A DNA stretch of 64,000 bases from Kaistella carnis (GCF_003860585.1 NZ_CP034159.1:2046001-2110000), one strand, 5' to 3'. Positions 44,553 through 53,225 are shown, counted from the first letter of the stretch. Made by a program: numbers and translations. Notes: generated by a model not told the origin, from the letters alone.

Positions 44553-44709
44553 AATTTAATTTTTTTTAATGTTAATTGATGATTATTCAACATTTGTGCC
44601 AACAAAATTTCTATTTTTCAAATAAAGAGGAGTAAAATTATAGTTTTGAGAAGTATTTACAGAACGAATGTATTCTTTTTTATTCCTTATTTTTACAAAA
44701 AAAATTATA

Positions 44710-45288
44710 ATGTTTAAACTTAGACTTTTAACCGATCCCCGCTGGGCCAATATTGCTGAAGGGAATCTGGAGGAAATCTTAACCGATCACGCCTGGTGCG
44801 AGCAGAAAGCAACAACCAATGCCATTACGATCATTACGATGTGTCCTGAATATCCGGAAATTGTAACGGAACTTTTAAAAATTGCACAGGAAGAATTGGA
44901 ACATTTTCAAATGGTTCATGAACTGATAAAAAAACGTGGCTACGAATTCGGAAGAGAAAGAAAAGATGACTATGTGGGACAGCTTCTTAAATTCATCGTT
45001 CAGGGATCCCGAAAAGAATATATCATTGACCGAATGCTTTTTGCCGCAATGATTGAAGCCCGCAGCTGTGAGCGATTCCGCGTGTTGACAGAAAACATTA
45101 AAGATGAAGAACTAAAAGTATTCTACAAGGAATTGATGATCTCTGAGGCGAATCACTATACCACTTTTATTTCCTTCGCTCGAAAACTTGGCGATCCCGA
45201 AAAGGTAAATCAACGCTGGGAAGAATGGCTGGATTACGAAGCCGAAATCATAAAATCTTACGGAAAAAAAGAAACCATACACGGTTAA
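44710..45288 (+). CDS. miaE: tRNA-(ms2io6A) hydroxylase
   Basis: A 192-residue MiaE-like diiron enzyme that hydroxylates the isopentenyl group of modified adenosine 37 in tRNA. The four-helix bundle ligands can be placed: Glu in DHAWCEQKAT, Glu/His in AQEELEHFQMVHEL, Glu in MIEARSCERFRVL and Glu/His in ISEANHYTTFISFA. I take the ATG at 44710 (MFKLRLLTDPRW), because upstream codons to 44668 only add an AT-rich hydrophobic tail. The gene appears to be monocistronic. Confidence 0.92.
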   Translation: MFKLRLLTDPRWANIAEGNLEEILTDHAWCEQKATTNAITIITMCPEYPEIVTELLKIAQEELEHFQMVHELIKKRGYEFGRERKDDYVGQLLKFIVQGSRKEYIIDRMLFAAMIEARSCERFRVLTENIKDEELKVFYKELMISEANHYTTFISFARKLGDPEKVNQRWEEWLDYEAEIIKSYGKKETIHG

Positions 45289-45361
45289 ATAAATGACCAG
45301 AACGTTCATAATTTTTCTATTTTTACCATTCTAAATTTAATGACTGGTAGATCACCCCACG

Positions 45362-45982
45362 ATGAATAAACTTCAATTCGAAAAATTTTTTAATATTCTG
45401 GTAAAATCCTTTTTCCAGGGCTTGCTGATTATTGGTCCTTTTGCTTTAACCATCTGGATCATCTGGTATATCGTTTCAAGTATCGATAATATTATTCCAT
45501 CGTTATCGGAACAGTTTTATCCCGGAATCACGTTTCTGATCGTTATTTTCTCTACCACCTTAATAGGATATTTAGGAAGTAAATTCATTATCGGGCGCGT
45601 CATCGTGGACAGCTTTGATTATTTGCTCGAACATACGCCCGGGATTAAATTTATTTACACCTCCTTAAAAGATGTCATGACTTCTTTTGTAGGCGACAAA
45701 AAGAAATTCAATCAACCTGTTCTCATTAAAACCACGGAAAATCCCGCGATTTGGCGCATCGGATTTCTGACGCAAAAAGACCTTTCCTCCGTTGGTTTCC
45801 CAGAACACGTTTCCGTTTATCTTCCTCATTCTTACGCAGTTTCCGGCTGGGTTGTATTTGTTTTAGCAACCAACATTACTATTTTGGAAAACGTAAGTGC
45901 TGCCCAAGCCATGAAGTTTGCCGTAAGCGGTGGCGTTGCTGGATTCCACTCAGATGACAACGTTTTCAAAGCGCCGGAGTGA
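45362..45982 (+). CDS. DUF502 membrane protein
   Basis: A 206-residue protein with two transmembrane helices (about 13-35 and 50-72) and a soluble C-terminal domain. The DUF502 pattern is visible: GLLIIGPFALTIWIIWYIVSSID, TPGIKFIYTSLKDVMTSFVGDKKKFNQPVL, FPEHVSVYLPHSYAVSGWVVFVL and the end MKFAVSGGVAGF. The function is not known. It lies 73 bases after miaE and 83 before tnaA. Confidence 0.9.
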   Translation: MNKLQFEKFFNILVKSFFQGLLIIGPFALTIWIIWYIVSSIDNIIPSLSEQFYPGITFLIVIFSTTLIGYLGSKFIIGRVIVDSFDYLLEHTPGIKFIYTSLKDVMTSFVGDKKKFNQPVLIKTTENPAIWRIGFLTQKDLSSVGFPEHVSVYLPHSYAVSGWVVFVLATNITILENVSAAQAMKFAVSGGVAGFHSDDNVFKAPE

Positions 45983-45984
45983 AA

Positions 45985-46046
45985 TTAATAATTAAAGATG
46001 CATGATGAATATTCATCATTTCGTAAACCTCCTTTTTAATTATTAA
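45985..46046. promoter_or_regulatory. Nested palindromes and mini-ORF in the tnaA leader
   Basis: TTAATAATTAAA (45985-45996) and TTTAATTATTAA (46035-46046) form a perfect 12-bp outer stem. Inside it lies the perfect 18-base palindrome ATGATGAATATTCATCAT (46002-46019). An ATG at 45998 opens a 13-codon frame, MHDEYSSFRKPPF, that ends at 46039 within the right arm. There is no T run after the structure, so it is not a simple terminator for the DUF502 gene. Confidence 0.5.
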
Positions 46047-46065
46047 TCTTAAATTTTTCATCAGA

Positions 46066-47442
46066 ATGAAATTACCTTACGCAGAACCATTTAAAATAAA
46101 AATGGTCGAAGAAATCCGTCAGTCAACTCCCGCGGAAAGAGAAGAATGGCTAAAAAAGGCCAACTACAATTTATTTAATTTAAAATCCTCCCAAGTCTTT
46201 ATCGACTTGCTCACCGATTCCGGTACAGGCGCCATGAGTGATCAGCAATGGGGCGCCATGATGACAGGCGACGAAAGTTACGCAGGCTCAAAAAGTTTTG
46301 AAAAACTACATGAAACCGTTCAAAGCATAACGGGATACCAATATTTACTTCCTACACACCAAGGGAGAGCCGCGGAAAATGTATTGTTTTCGGTTTTGGT
46401 AAAAGATGGTGACGTGATCCCGGGGAATTCGCATTTTGATACTACGAAAGGACACATCGAAATTAGAAAAGCCCACGCCATCGACTGTACCGTGGATGAA
46501 GCTTTTGACATTGAAGATCCACATCTTTTTAAAGGAAATATCGATTTAAAAAAATTAGAGGAAGTTTATAAAACGTATCCGAAAGAAAAAATTCCTTTCT
46601 GTCTCATCACGATCACGTGTAATTCTTCAGGTGGGCAACCGGTTTCTCTGGAAAATATGAGAGCCGTAAAAGAACTCTCGGATCGTTATGGAATTCCGAT
46701 TTATTTCGATTCGGCAAGATTTGCAGAAAATGCTTATTTCATAAAAATGAGAGAAAAAGGTCAGGAAAATCGAACCATAAAAGAAATTGCAAAAGAAGCA
46801 TTTTCTTATGGCGTTGGAATGACGATGAGCTCAAAGAAAGATGGTTTAGTGAACATCGGTGGATTTATCGCTCTAAACGATGCGGAGATTTTCAAAAAAG
46901 CTTCCAACTTCACCATTATTTTTGAAGGATTCATTACGTATGGCGGAATGGCCGGCAGAGATATGGCAGCATTAGCGGTTGGTCTGAATGAAGCCACAGA
47001 ATTTGAATACTTAGAAAGCCGTATTTCACAGGTGGAATATCTGGGAAATAAATTGATCGAATTCGGAATTCCGGTTCAGAAACCGATTGGTGGCCACGCT
47101 GTTTTCATTGATTCTTTAAGCTTTTTACCAAATATTCCACGGGAAGAATATCCTGCGCAAACTTTGGCAAATGAAATTTACAAAGAAGCGGGTATCCGAA
47201 CCGTAGAAATCGGTACCTTACTGGCAGACCGTGATCCTGTAACCCGAGAAAACCGTTATCCAAAACTGGAACTTGTGCGCCTGGCAATTCCACGAAGAAC
47301 GTACACAAACAATCACATGGATTATATCGCGGCCGCCATTAAAAATGTATACGATCGCAGAAATGAAATTAAAAAAGGCTACAAGATCGTCTGGGAATCT
47401 GAAATTCTAAGACACTTTACAGTTCAACTTGAAAAAGCATAA
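46066..47442 (+). CDS. tnaA: Tryptophanase (tryptophan indole-lyase)
   Basis: A 458-residue PLP enzyme that splits tryptophan into indole, pyruvate and ammonia. LLTDSGTGAMSDQQWGAMMTGDESYAGS and LPTHQGRAAENVLF are shared with tyrosine phenol-lyase, and the PLP lysine is in MTMSSKKDGLVNIGG. Two positions separate the enzymes: HFDTTKGHIE has Asp where phenol-lyase has Thr124, and RTVEIG has Ile where phenol-lyase has the phenol-binding Arg381. Both point to tryptophanase, consistent with indole production in this family of bacteria. No tryptophan transporter is adjacent. The leader is structured. Confidence 0.93.
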   Translation: MKLPYAEPFKIKMVEEIRQSTPAEREEWLKKANYNLFNLKSSQVFIDLLTDSGTGAMSDQQWGAMMTGDESYAGSKSFEKLHETVQSITGYQYLLPTHQGRAAENVLFSVLVKDGDVIPGNSHFDTTKGHIEIRKAHAIDCTVDEAFDIEDPHLFKGNIDLKKLEEVYKTYPKEKIPFCLITITCNSSGGQPVSLENMRAVKELSDRYGIPIYFDSARFAENAYFIKMREKGQENRTIKEIAKEAFSYGVGMTMSSKKDGLVNIGGFIALNDAEIFKKASNFTIIFEGFITYGGMAGRDMAALAVGLNEATEFEYLESRISQVEYLGNKLIEFGIPVQKPIGGHAVFIDSLSFLPNIPREEYPAQTLANEIYKEAGIRTVEIGTLLADRDPVTRENRYPKLELVRLAIPRRTYTNNHMDYIAAAIKNVYDRRNEIKKGYKIVWESEILRHFTVQLEKA

Positions 47443-47477
47443 TCGTTTAAATTATCGATTTTAATTGATCAATTATG

Positions 47478-47508
47478 AAAGTCGTTTCTCCCGAAACGGC
47501 TTTTTTTG
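47478..47508 (+). terminator. Terminator after tnaA
   Basis: AAGTCGTTTC pairs with GAAACGGCTT across TCCC, with one G-U pair, followed by seven T. Confidence 0.85.
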
Positions 47509-47547
47509 TTATAATGAAATTAATCTCAGAATATTCTTATTATTTTC

Positions 47548-47555
47548 TATTTTTG
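47548..47555 (+). promoter_or_regulatory. -7 box of the DUF3667 gene
   Basis: TATTTTTG, 14 bases before the ATG at 47570. No TTG is seen at -33. Confidence 0.45.
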
Positions 47556-47569
47556 AATAAACTAAAGAA

Positions 47570-48679
47570 ATGAGCCACGGAAAATTAAGAGAAGAAAAAA
47601 ACTGTCTGAATTGTGGGCATTTTGTAGCAGAAAAATTCTGTCCAAACTGTGGACAGGAAAACACCGAAACACGGAAACCCTTTCACTATTTATTTACTCA
47701 CTTTGTAGAAGATTTAACTCATTATGATGGCCAGTTTTGGGGAACAATTAAAAATCTTCTCTTGAAACCCGGTAAACTAACCGAAACTTATTTAGAAGGA
47801 AAAAGGCAACGTTTTGTTCCGCCTGTAAAACTGTATATTTTTATCAGTTTTATTACTTTCTTTTTGTTTGCACTTTTCCCACCTTTTCATCTTGATTTTG
47901 AGGCAAAAGCTGATTCTAAAAATAAAAAAGAAAAAACAATTTTTGCTCAGGCTGCAATTTCTCAGACTCAAAAAATAGTAGACAGCCTGAAAGCAAAAGA
48001 GAATAAGACGTATGAAGATTCGGTGCAAATTGAAAAACTCTCAGCAATTGTAGGAGATTCGGCTACTATTAACAATTTTCAAGAGCAATTGAATTTAGAC
48101 AAAGGTTTAGAGGAGGATTTTCCTTATAAGAACTTTAAAACGCGTAAAGCCTATGACTCTGCTCAGGCCAAAAACCCGTCATCCTGGAATTTTTTGGATA
48201 AAGCATTTGCTTATAAGTTATTTGAACTGAAAGAAAAAGGAGCAAAAAAAGGCGATATCCTGCGAAATCTGATCGAAACCTCTCTTCATAATTTACCAAA
48301 AGCCCTCTTTCTTTACCTGCCTGTTTTTGCCTTCTTTTTGTGGATTTTTCATAATAAAAAAAAGTGGTGGTATTTTGAACATGGCGTTTTTACTTTGCAT
48401 TATTTTTCTTTTCTACTGTTAAATATTTTGTGCGTCACTTTTCTCTTCAAACTTGTTGGTTTAACAGAAAGTGACTTTCTGAACAGACTCCTTTATGTGA
48501 TTATTTCCGGCATGATTGTTTACTCCATGCTGTATTTTTTCATTGCGCATCGCCGCGTGTATCATTTTCATGGATTCACAAGTTTTATCGTGGGCTGCAT
48601 ATTATTCCTGGTTAATTTTTTCGCTTTTACAATGGTGGTGATTGGTTTGGGAATAGTGAGCTTTTTAATGATTCATTAA
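47570..48679 (+). CDS. DUF3667 membrane protein with N-terminal zinc ribbon
   Basis: A 369-residue protein. Two CXXC pairs near the start (CLNCGHFVAEKFCPNCGQ, residues 12-30) form a zinc ribbon. The DUF3667 block follows (HYLFTHFVEDLTHYDGQFWGTIKNLLLKPGKLTETYLEGKRQRFVPPVKLYIFISF) and leads into a first transmembrane helix. A charged loop of about 150 residues separates it from four C-terminal helices. The function is unknown. The Lys/Gln-rich loop probably faces outside. It has its own promoter and stands alone. Confidence 0.88.
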   Translation: MSHGKLREEKNCLNCGHFVAEKFCPNCGQENTETRKPFHYLFTHFVEDLTHYDGQFWGTIKNLLLKPGKLTETYLEGKRQRFVPPVKLYIFISFITFFLFALFPPFHLDFEAKADSKNKKEKTIFAQAAISQTQKIVDSLKAKENKTYEDSVQIEKLSAIVGDSATINNFQEQLNLDKGLEEDFPYKNFKTRKAYDSAQAKNPSSWNFLDKAFAYKLFELKEKGAKKGDILRNLIETSLHNLPKALFLYLPVFAFFLWIFHNKKKWWYFEHGVFTLHYFSFLLLNILCVTFLFKLVGLTESDFLNRLLYVIISGMIVYSMLYFFIAHRRVYHFHGFTSFIVGCILFLVNFFAFTMVVIGLGIVSFLMIH

Positions 48680-48719
48680 TAATAACCGATTTCTATCAAC
48701 TTATGAAAGAAGAAATAAA

Positions 48720-48837
48720 GTGAAGTTCTAACCCCGATGGAAGAGAAAATCTTTTTTCGGGAAAGGTTTAGGGCGGCAAAAAAGATTGCAACGGACAGCG
48801 GGACCAGGTTTCGAGTAAGAAACAAATGGTGAAGTTC
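48720..48837. repeat. Structured intergenic element with flanking 9-bp direct repeats
   Basis: AATCTTTTTT (48748-48757) pairs perfectly with AAAAAAGATT (48778-48787). Outside the stem the strands read CCCCGATGGAAG and CGGACAGCGGG, which pair imperfectly. The block is bounded by GTGAAGTTC at 48720-48728 and at 48829-48837. It contains no ORF. It fills most of the 242-base gap between the convergent DUF3667 and oxygenase genes, and it resembles dispersed elements seen in flavobacterial intergenic regions. Confidence 0.5.
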
Positions 48838-48871
48838 CTAAAAAAATCTTCAAATGAGAATAATCGGAATA

Positions 48872-48901
48872 AAAAAGAACGGACCAATAGCCCGTTCTTT
48901 A
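48872..48901 (-). terminator. Terminator of the oxygenase gene
   Basis: AAAGAACGG pairs with CCGTTCTTT, with TTTTTT following on the minus strand. Confidence 0.8.
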
Positions 48902-48921
48902 AAATAATATTGAATTGACTG

Positions 48922-49872
48922 TTATTTTTTGATCAAACCTAACTCAATCAGTCTTTCGTGCAGGAATTCTCCCGCAGTCGTGTCTTCATACAATTTAGGA
49001 TGTTCTTCATCCACACAGTTTTCCAAAGCGTTCAGCGGCATTTCGCTCACGGGATGCATAAAAAATGGGATGGAATATCTGGAAGTTCCCCACAATTCTC
49101 GTGGTGGATTTACAACCTGGTGAATGGTAGATTTCAATTTGTTATTGGTGTGTCGCGACAGCATATCGCCCACATTGATCATCAGTTCGTCGGGTTGTGC
49201 AATCGCATCAATCCATTCGCCGTCATGATTCATGACCTGCAGACCTTTTCCCTGAGCGCCCATTAAAAGGGTAATCAAATTAATATCGCCATGTGCCGCT
49301 GCACGAACCGCATTGTCAGGCTCCTGCGTAATCGGAGGATAATGAATTGGTCTTAAAATAGAATTACCTTCCGTCACATATTTGTCGAAGTAAAACTCAT
49401 CTAAACCAAGATGAAGTGCTAATGCTCTCAGAACATAAATCCCGGTTTTCTCCAGCATTTTAAAGGCTTCTTTACCGACCTTATTAAAATTAGGGTTCTC
49501 CGAAACTTCTACGTTAGCGGGATATTCATTGGCGTATTTCGAACCTTCTTCAAGATATTGCCCGAAGTGCCAAAATTCCTTTAAGTCCCCTTTCTTAAAA
49601 CCTTTTGCTGTTTCTTTACCGAAACCTACGTAGCCACGCTGTCCACCGATGCCGGGGATCTCGTATTTATTTTTGGTTTCGACAGGAAGATCAAAGAATT
49701 GCTTGACTTCATCATAAAGATCATCAACCAGTTTCTCATCCAGAAAGTGACCTTTCAGAGCGACAAAGCCGATTTCTTCGTATGCTTTTCCGATTTCATT
49801 TACAAATTTTTGTTTGCGTTCCGGTGTACCCGAAAGGAAATCACGCAAATCCACGCTTGGGATTTGTTTCAT
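48922..49872 (-). CDS. Isopenicillin N synthase-like Fe(II) oxygenase
   Basis: A 316-residue double-stranded beta-helix dioxygenase. The N-terminal DIOX_N part (IPSVDLRDFLSG...AYEEIGFVALKGHFLDEKLVDDLYDEVKQFFDLP) is followed by the catalytic jelly roll with His-x-Asp in AAHGDINLITLLMG, the distal His in KSTIHQVVNPP and the 2-oxoglutarate-binding Arg-x-Ser in SRYSIPFFMHP. This predicts a 2-oxoglutarate-dependent enzyme rather than a true isopenicillin synthase. The substrate is unknown. No secondary-metabolism genes are nearby. Divergent from menD. Confidence 0.88.
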   Translation of the reverse strand: MKQIPSVDLRDFLSGTPERKQKFVNEIGKAYEEIGFVALKGHFLDEKLVDDLYDEVKQFFDLPVETKNKYEIPGIGGQRGYVGFGKETAKGFKKGDLKEFWHFGQYLEEGSKYANEYPANVEVSENPNFNKVGKEAFKMLEKTGIYVLRALALHLGLDEFYFDKYVTEGNSILRPIHYPPITQEPDNAVRAAAHGDINLITLLMGAQGKGLQVMNHDGEWIDAIAQPDELMINVGDMLSRHTNNKLKSTIHQVVNPPRELWGTSRYSIPFFMHPVSEMPLNALENCVDEEHPKLYEDTTAGEFLHERLIELGLIKK

Positions 49873-49896
49873 ATTGTTTGATTAAGAATTCAGAGG

Positions 49897-49943
49897 CAAA
49901 TTTAATATTTTTTAGATTAAAATTTTTATTATGAGTAAATTTG
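49897..49943. promoter_or_regulatory. Divergent -7 boxes between the oxygenase gene and menD
   Basis: TAAATTTG lies on the minus strand at 49904-49897 facing the oxygenase and on the plus strand at 49936-49943 facing menD, both followed by C. -33 TTGs are missing. The second box overlaps a TTG codon at 49941, which excludes that codon as the menD start. Confidence 0.45.
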
Positions 49944-49961
49944 CAGCAATCCCCTCAGAAT

Positions 49962-51626
49962 ATGAAACAATTCTCTTCCAAACGAAGCATCCAAATATTA
50001 GCGCATCTGCTAAAAGAATACGAAATTTACGATATTGTAATATCGCCGGGCTCCCGAAATGCACCTTTAGCAATTCACTTTTCGGAAACAGACGATTTTA
50101 ACTGTTACAGCATTATTGATGAAAGAAGTGCAGGTTTTGTCGGAATGGGAATGGCAAAAAGTATTAAAAAGCCCGTGGCAATTACGTGTACGAGCGGTTC
50201 TGCTGCCGCAAATTATTATCCGCCAATTACTGAAGCTTTTTATCAAAACACTCCACTACTCGTTTTAACTGCAGATCGCCCCACAGATTATGTGGATATT
50301 TTTGACGGGCAAACGATTAGGCAGAAAGATCTTTATCAACAGCATTCGTATGGAGATTTTCAGTTATTGGAAGATTCTGCAGAAAATGCAGACGATGAAA
50401 ATTTCGCAATTATAAAAAAAGCCATTGAAGTTTGCTTTGAAAAGAAAGGTCCGGTTCATATCAATATTCCTTTGGAGGAACCTTTATATGAGATGGTTTC
50501 TGAGCTTCCGCATTTTCCTTCGGTGGAAAAAACAATTCGGGAAAATGTTTATGACTTGCCGCCAAATTTAGTCGCAGAATGGAATACTTCTAAAAGAATT
50601 TTGATTCTCGTAGGAACCAGAGATCATAGTGAAGAACTTGAAATGCAGTTATCTCAATTGGTTAAAAACCACAGTGTTGTGGTATTAAAAGAAGCCAATT
50701 CTAATTTAAAGCACGAAAAATTCTTTGCTCACATCGACCGCTATATTTTTAATTTTAGTGAAGAAGAATATAAAATGTATGCGCCCGATTTGCTAATTAC
50801 GGTGGGCCAGAACGTTGTTTCTAAAAAAGTGAAACAGTTTTTGCGAAAAGCAAATCCGAAAAGCCACTGGCATATTGACGAAGTTTGGCATCCTGACACG
50901 TTTTTTTCTTTAACTGAAAAAGTAAAGACAGCGCCGGAGAAATTCTTTGGGAAATTACTGAATTTCATAGCATTGGAACCAAGTCCTTATTTTAATTTAT
51001 GGGATGTTCTTCGGGATAAAAGAGATCTGAAGCACAAAGAATATTGTGTGAGCGCCGGTTTTTCAGATTTTAAATTTTTTGAAATTCTGTCCCAAAAATT
51101 ACCTGAGAATATCAGTTTACATATCAGCAATTCCTCCGCAATCCGTTATGCCCAACTTTTTGACTTTCAGAAAAACAACGTTTACTGTAACCGCGGAACG
51201 AGCGGAATCGATGGCTCCACTTCCACTGCGATGGGATTTGCGATGAAAGACGAAAAACAAACCGTTTTAGTGACCGGAGACATGAGTTTCTTTTACGATA
51301 TTAATGGATTGTGGAATAACTATATACCGCCTTACACGCGAATTATCGTATTCAATAACGGCGGCGGTGATATTTTTAAAATTATTCCGGGACCAAGCTC
51401 TACCAATGCTCTGGATGAATTTATCCTTACAAAACATCATAAAAATGCCGAGCATGTAGCCAAGCATTTTGGTTTTGCCTACACCAAAGTTGATGATGAA
51501 GACACGCTATTACGCGTTTTGGATAACTTCTTTAAACACGATGAAAAAGCAAAAATCCTGGAGATCGATACTTCACACATTGAAAATGCAGAAGTTCTGA
51601 AACAATATTTTGAATTTTTAAAATAG
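49962..51626 (+). CDS. menD: 2-succinyl-5-enolpyruvyl-6-hydroxy-3-cyclohexene-1-carboxylate synthase
   Basis: A 554-residue thiamine-diphosphate enzyme of menaquinone biosynthesis that joins isochorismate with 2-oxoglutarate. The N-terminal domain has IYDIVISPGSRNAPLAIHF with the family SPGSRN motif, then DERSAGFVGMGMAKS and TCTSGSAAANYYPPITEAFYQ. The C-terminal domain has the ThDP/Mg site VTGDMSFFYDINGLWN...NGGGDIF. Menaquinone is the electron carrier expected to feed the alternative complex III encoded at 10-19 kb. The ATG at 49962 is used, because a TTG at 49941 is part of the promoter. Confidence 0.95.
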   Translation: MKQFSSKRSIQILAHLLKEYEIYDIVISPGSRNAPLAIHFSETDDFNCYSIIDERSAGFVGMGMAKSIKKPVAITCTSGSAAANYYPPITEAFYQNTPLLVLTADRPTDYVDIFDGQTIRQKDLYQQHSYGDFQLLEDSAENADDENFAIIKKAIEVCFEKKGPVHINIPLEEPLYEMVSELPHFPSVEKTIRENVYDLPPNLVAEWNTSKRILILVGTRDHSEELEMQLSQLVKNHSVVVLKEANSNLKHEKFFAHIDRYIFNFSEEEYKMYAPDLLITVGQNVVSKKVKQFLRKANPKSHWHIDEVWHPDTFFSLTEKVKTAPEKFFGKLLNFIALEPSPYFNLWDVLRDKRDLKHKEYCVSAGFSDFKFFEILSQKLPENISLHISNSSAIRYAQLFDFQKNNVYCNRGTSGIDGSTSTAMGFAMKDEKQTVLVTGDMSFFYDINGLWNNYIPPYTRIIVFNNGGGDIFKIIPGPSSTNALDEFILTKHHKNAEHVAKHFGFAYTKVDDEDTLLRVLDNFFKHDEKAKILEIDTSHIENAEVLKQYFEFLK

Positions 51627-51637
51627 ACCTTTTAATA

Positions 51638-52264
51638 TCAGATCGAGGTTTCCTCGGATTTCTTCGGCAAATTTTTAATTTTTGAAAGTGGGTAAACTAC
51701 AACATCATCAAACTCATTCAAAGCATTAATAAGCTGAAAGTGAGAATATTCACTCAATGTTTGCAAAGTAATTTCGGCTTCTTTAATTTTCTTTGTTTTC
51801 AGTAAATGCTGTCGTTGAACACCATTTAGCAAATAGGTCGTTGGCGTAAACCACTCTTTTCCCTTTTTAAATAAGAGGTTAGAATAAGACGAATCGGTTA
51901 TATGATTGTTTTTAACAACGATTATTTCCGCAGCCTTTGAAAGGATTTTCATTTTTTCGAGTTCTTTACGCTCTTCAAATTTGAAAGAAAAATCATAAAT
52001 ATTATTCTCTACAAGCTGAAAATCGGCGATTTCAGATATGGCGTAGGGAATCAGTTGCGTGCGGTACTTTCCGGTCAGATCGTAGGTGATCTTAAATTTG
52101 TACAAACCATCTTCATCATGTTCCAGACTTTTAAAAATTGCTGCTAAATCTAGAGGTTCTGCTTTGCCGAAATAGGAAAACGTTTCATTAACGCGTTTTT
52201 GATGCTGATCTAACAGAAATAATTTCTTGTCTTCTACTTTAATACTTTCAATGAATTGGGACAT
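51638..52264 (-). CDS. pabC: Class IV aminotransferase, probable 4-amino-4-deoxychorismate lyase
   Basis: A 208-residue PLP enzyme of fold type IV, shorter than the usual 260-300 residues. It opens MSQFIESIKVEDKKLFLLDQHQKRVNETF. The middle YKFKITYDLTGKYRTQLIPY holds the likely PLP lysine, and EIIVVKNNHITDSSYSNLLFKKGKEWFTPT is the family pattern with the Glu/Asn of the active site. Overlap of 17 bases with pabB argues for the lyase that turns aminodeoxychorismate into p-aminobenzoate for folate. Assignment to PabC is by context. Confidence 0.85.
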   Translation of the reverse strand: MSQFIESIKVEDKKLFLLDQHQKRVNETFSYFGKAEPLDLAAIFKSLEHDEDGLYKFKITYDLTGKYRTQLIPYAISEIADFQLVENNIYDFSFKFEERKELEKMKILSKAAEIIVVKNNHITDSSYSNLLFKKGKEWFTPTTYLLNGVQRQHLLKTKKIKEAEITLQTLSEYSHFQLINALNEFDDVVVYPLSKIKNLPKKSEETSI

Positions 52265-53225
52265 AAATTTTATTTTTCATTTCTTGATGTTCGTCGGCAA
52301 AATTACTCAAATGGGTGATGCCACCACCACTTTTAAAATAAAGTTTTTCATTTTCTTTTTCAATGAACCGAATCATGACACAAGAGTCCAAATTTTCACC
52401 GTCAAACCAGCCACAAACTCCGGTGTAAAAACCACGTTCATAGCTTTCTGCATCTAAAATTATTTCTAAAGTTTTGGGTTTTGGCGCGCCAAGAATTGAA
52501 CCCGCCGGAAGTAAGGTTTTCATCAAACTGCCTATTTTGTTTTGAAATTCAGGTTTGAGCTTTCCGGAAATTTCCGAACTCATGGCGTACAGATTCTTCT
52601 GCTTTGTTTTTATGAAATCAATTCTTTGAAATTCATTCACCTGCACCTCATCAGCGACCATGCTTAGGTCATTTCGTAAAAGATCAACCACCGTATAATG
52701 TTCTGCTTTTTCCTTGATATCACTTTTTAAAACTTCTATGGCATTTTCCTTTGAGGCATCAATTGTCCCTTTCATTGGATGCGTAAAAACCTCATTATCA
52801 ATGATCTCAACAAAAGTTTCAGGGGAAAAACAGACAAATTGATCTTTGTAAAGTATTTTGTATTTCGCTTTCGATAAATAGAAAATTTCTTTTAAACTAA
52901 GGTTGATCTCAATTTCTGTTTTGCAGGTGTAATTGGTAAGATAAGAATTGCCTAACCTAATTTCCCGTTGCACTTTATCAAAACCCCGGCGGTATATTTC
53001 CCTACTTTCCGGAAATGCTTTAAGATGAATTTCCCGACTTTCGATTAAGGGCTCATTTGCATTTGTATATGATTTAAAATCAATAAGTAAACCATTTTTG
53101 TCTAGTGCACTTTCTTCGAAAACTTCTACTTTTTGTACCAAAAAATCAATCATAAAAAAGAAGGGAACTTTCTTTTGGGAAAGCTCGTCCATTTTATGAA
53201 AGTTAGGATGAACATTTTTTAGCAT
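52248..53225 (-). CDS. pabB: Aminodeoxychorismate synthase component I
   Basis: A 325-residue chorismate-binding enzyme. GNSYLTNYTCKTEIEI, FVCFSPETFVEIIDNEVFTHPMKGTIDA (with the KGT segment in place of the usual PIKGT, here MKGT), YTVVDLLRNDLSMVADEVQV and PAGSILGAPKPKTLEIIL are the catalytic motifs shared with anthranilate and PabB enzymes. It is much shorter than E. coli PabB (about 450), lacking most of the N-terminal domain. A pabA glutaminase is not adjacent. The start sits four bases after a -7 box, so the mRNA is probably leaderless. Confidence 0.9.
   Translation of the reverse strand: MLKNVHPNFHKMDELSQKKVPFFFMIDFLVQKVEVFEESALDKNGLLIDFKSYTNANEPLIESREIHLKAFPESREIYRRGFDKVQREIRLGNSYLTNYTCKTEIEINLSLKEIFYLSKAKYKILYKDQFVCFSPETFVEIIDNEVFTHPMKGTIDASKENAIEVLKSDIKEKAEHYTVVDLLRNDLSMVADEVQVNEFQRIDFIKTKQKNLYAMSSEISGKLKPEFQNKIGSLMKTLLPAGSILGAPKPKTLEIILDAESYERGFYTGVCGWFDGENLDSCVMIRFIEKENEKLYFKSGGGITHLSNFADEHQEMKNKIYVPIH

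Noticed and set aside
46066..47442. Tyrosine phenol-lyase instead of tryptophanase
   Set aside because: The Thr124 and Arg381 positions of phenol-lyase are Asp and Ile here, as in tryptophanase.
48680..48921. tRNA or other structured RNA gene
   Set aside because: The hairpins do not make a cloverleaf and there is no conserved T-loop GTTCGA in the right place; a repeat element explains the region better.
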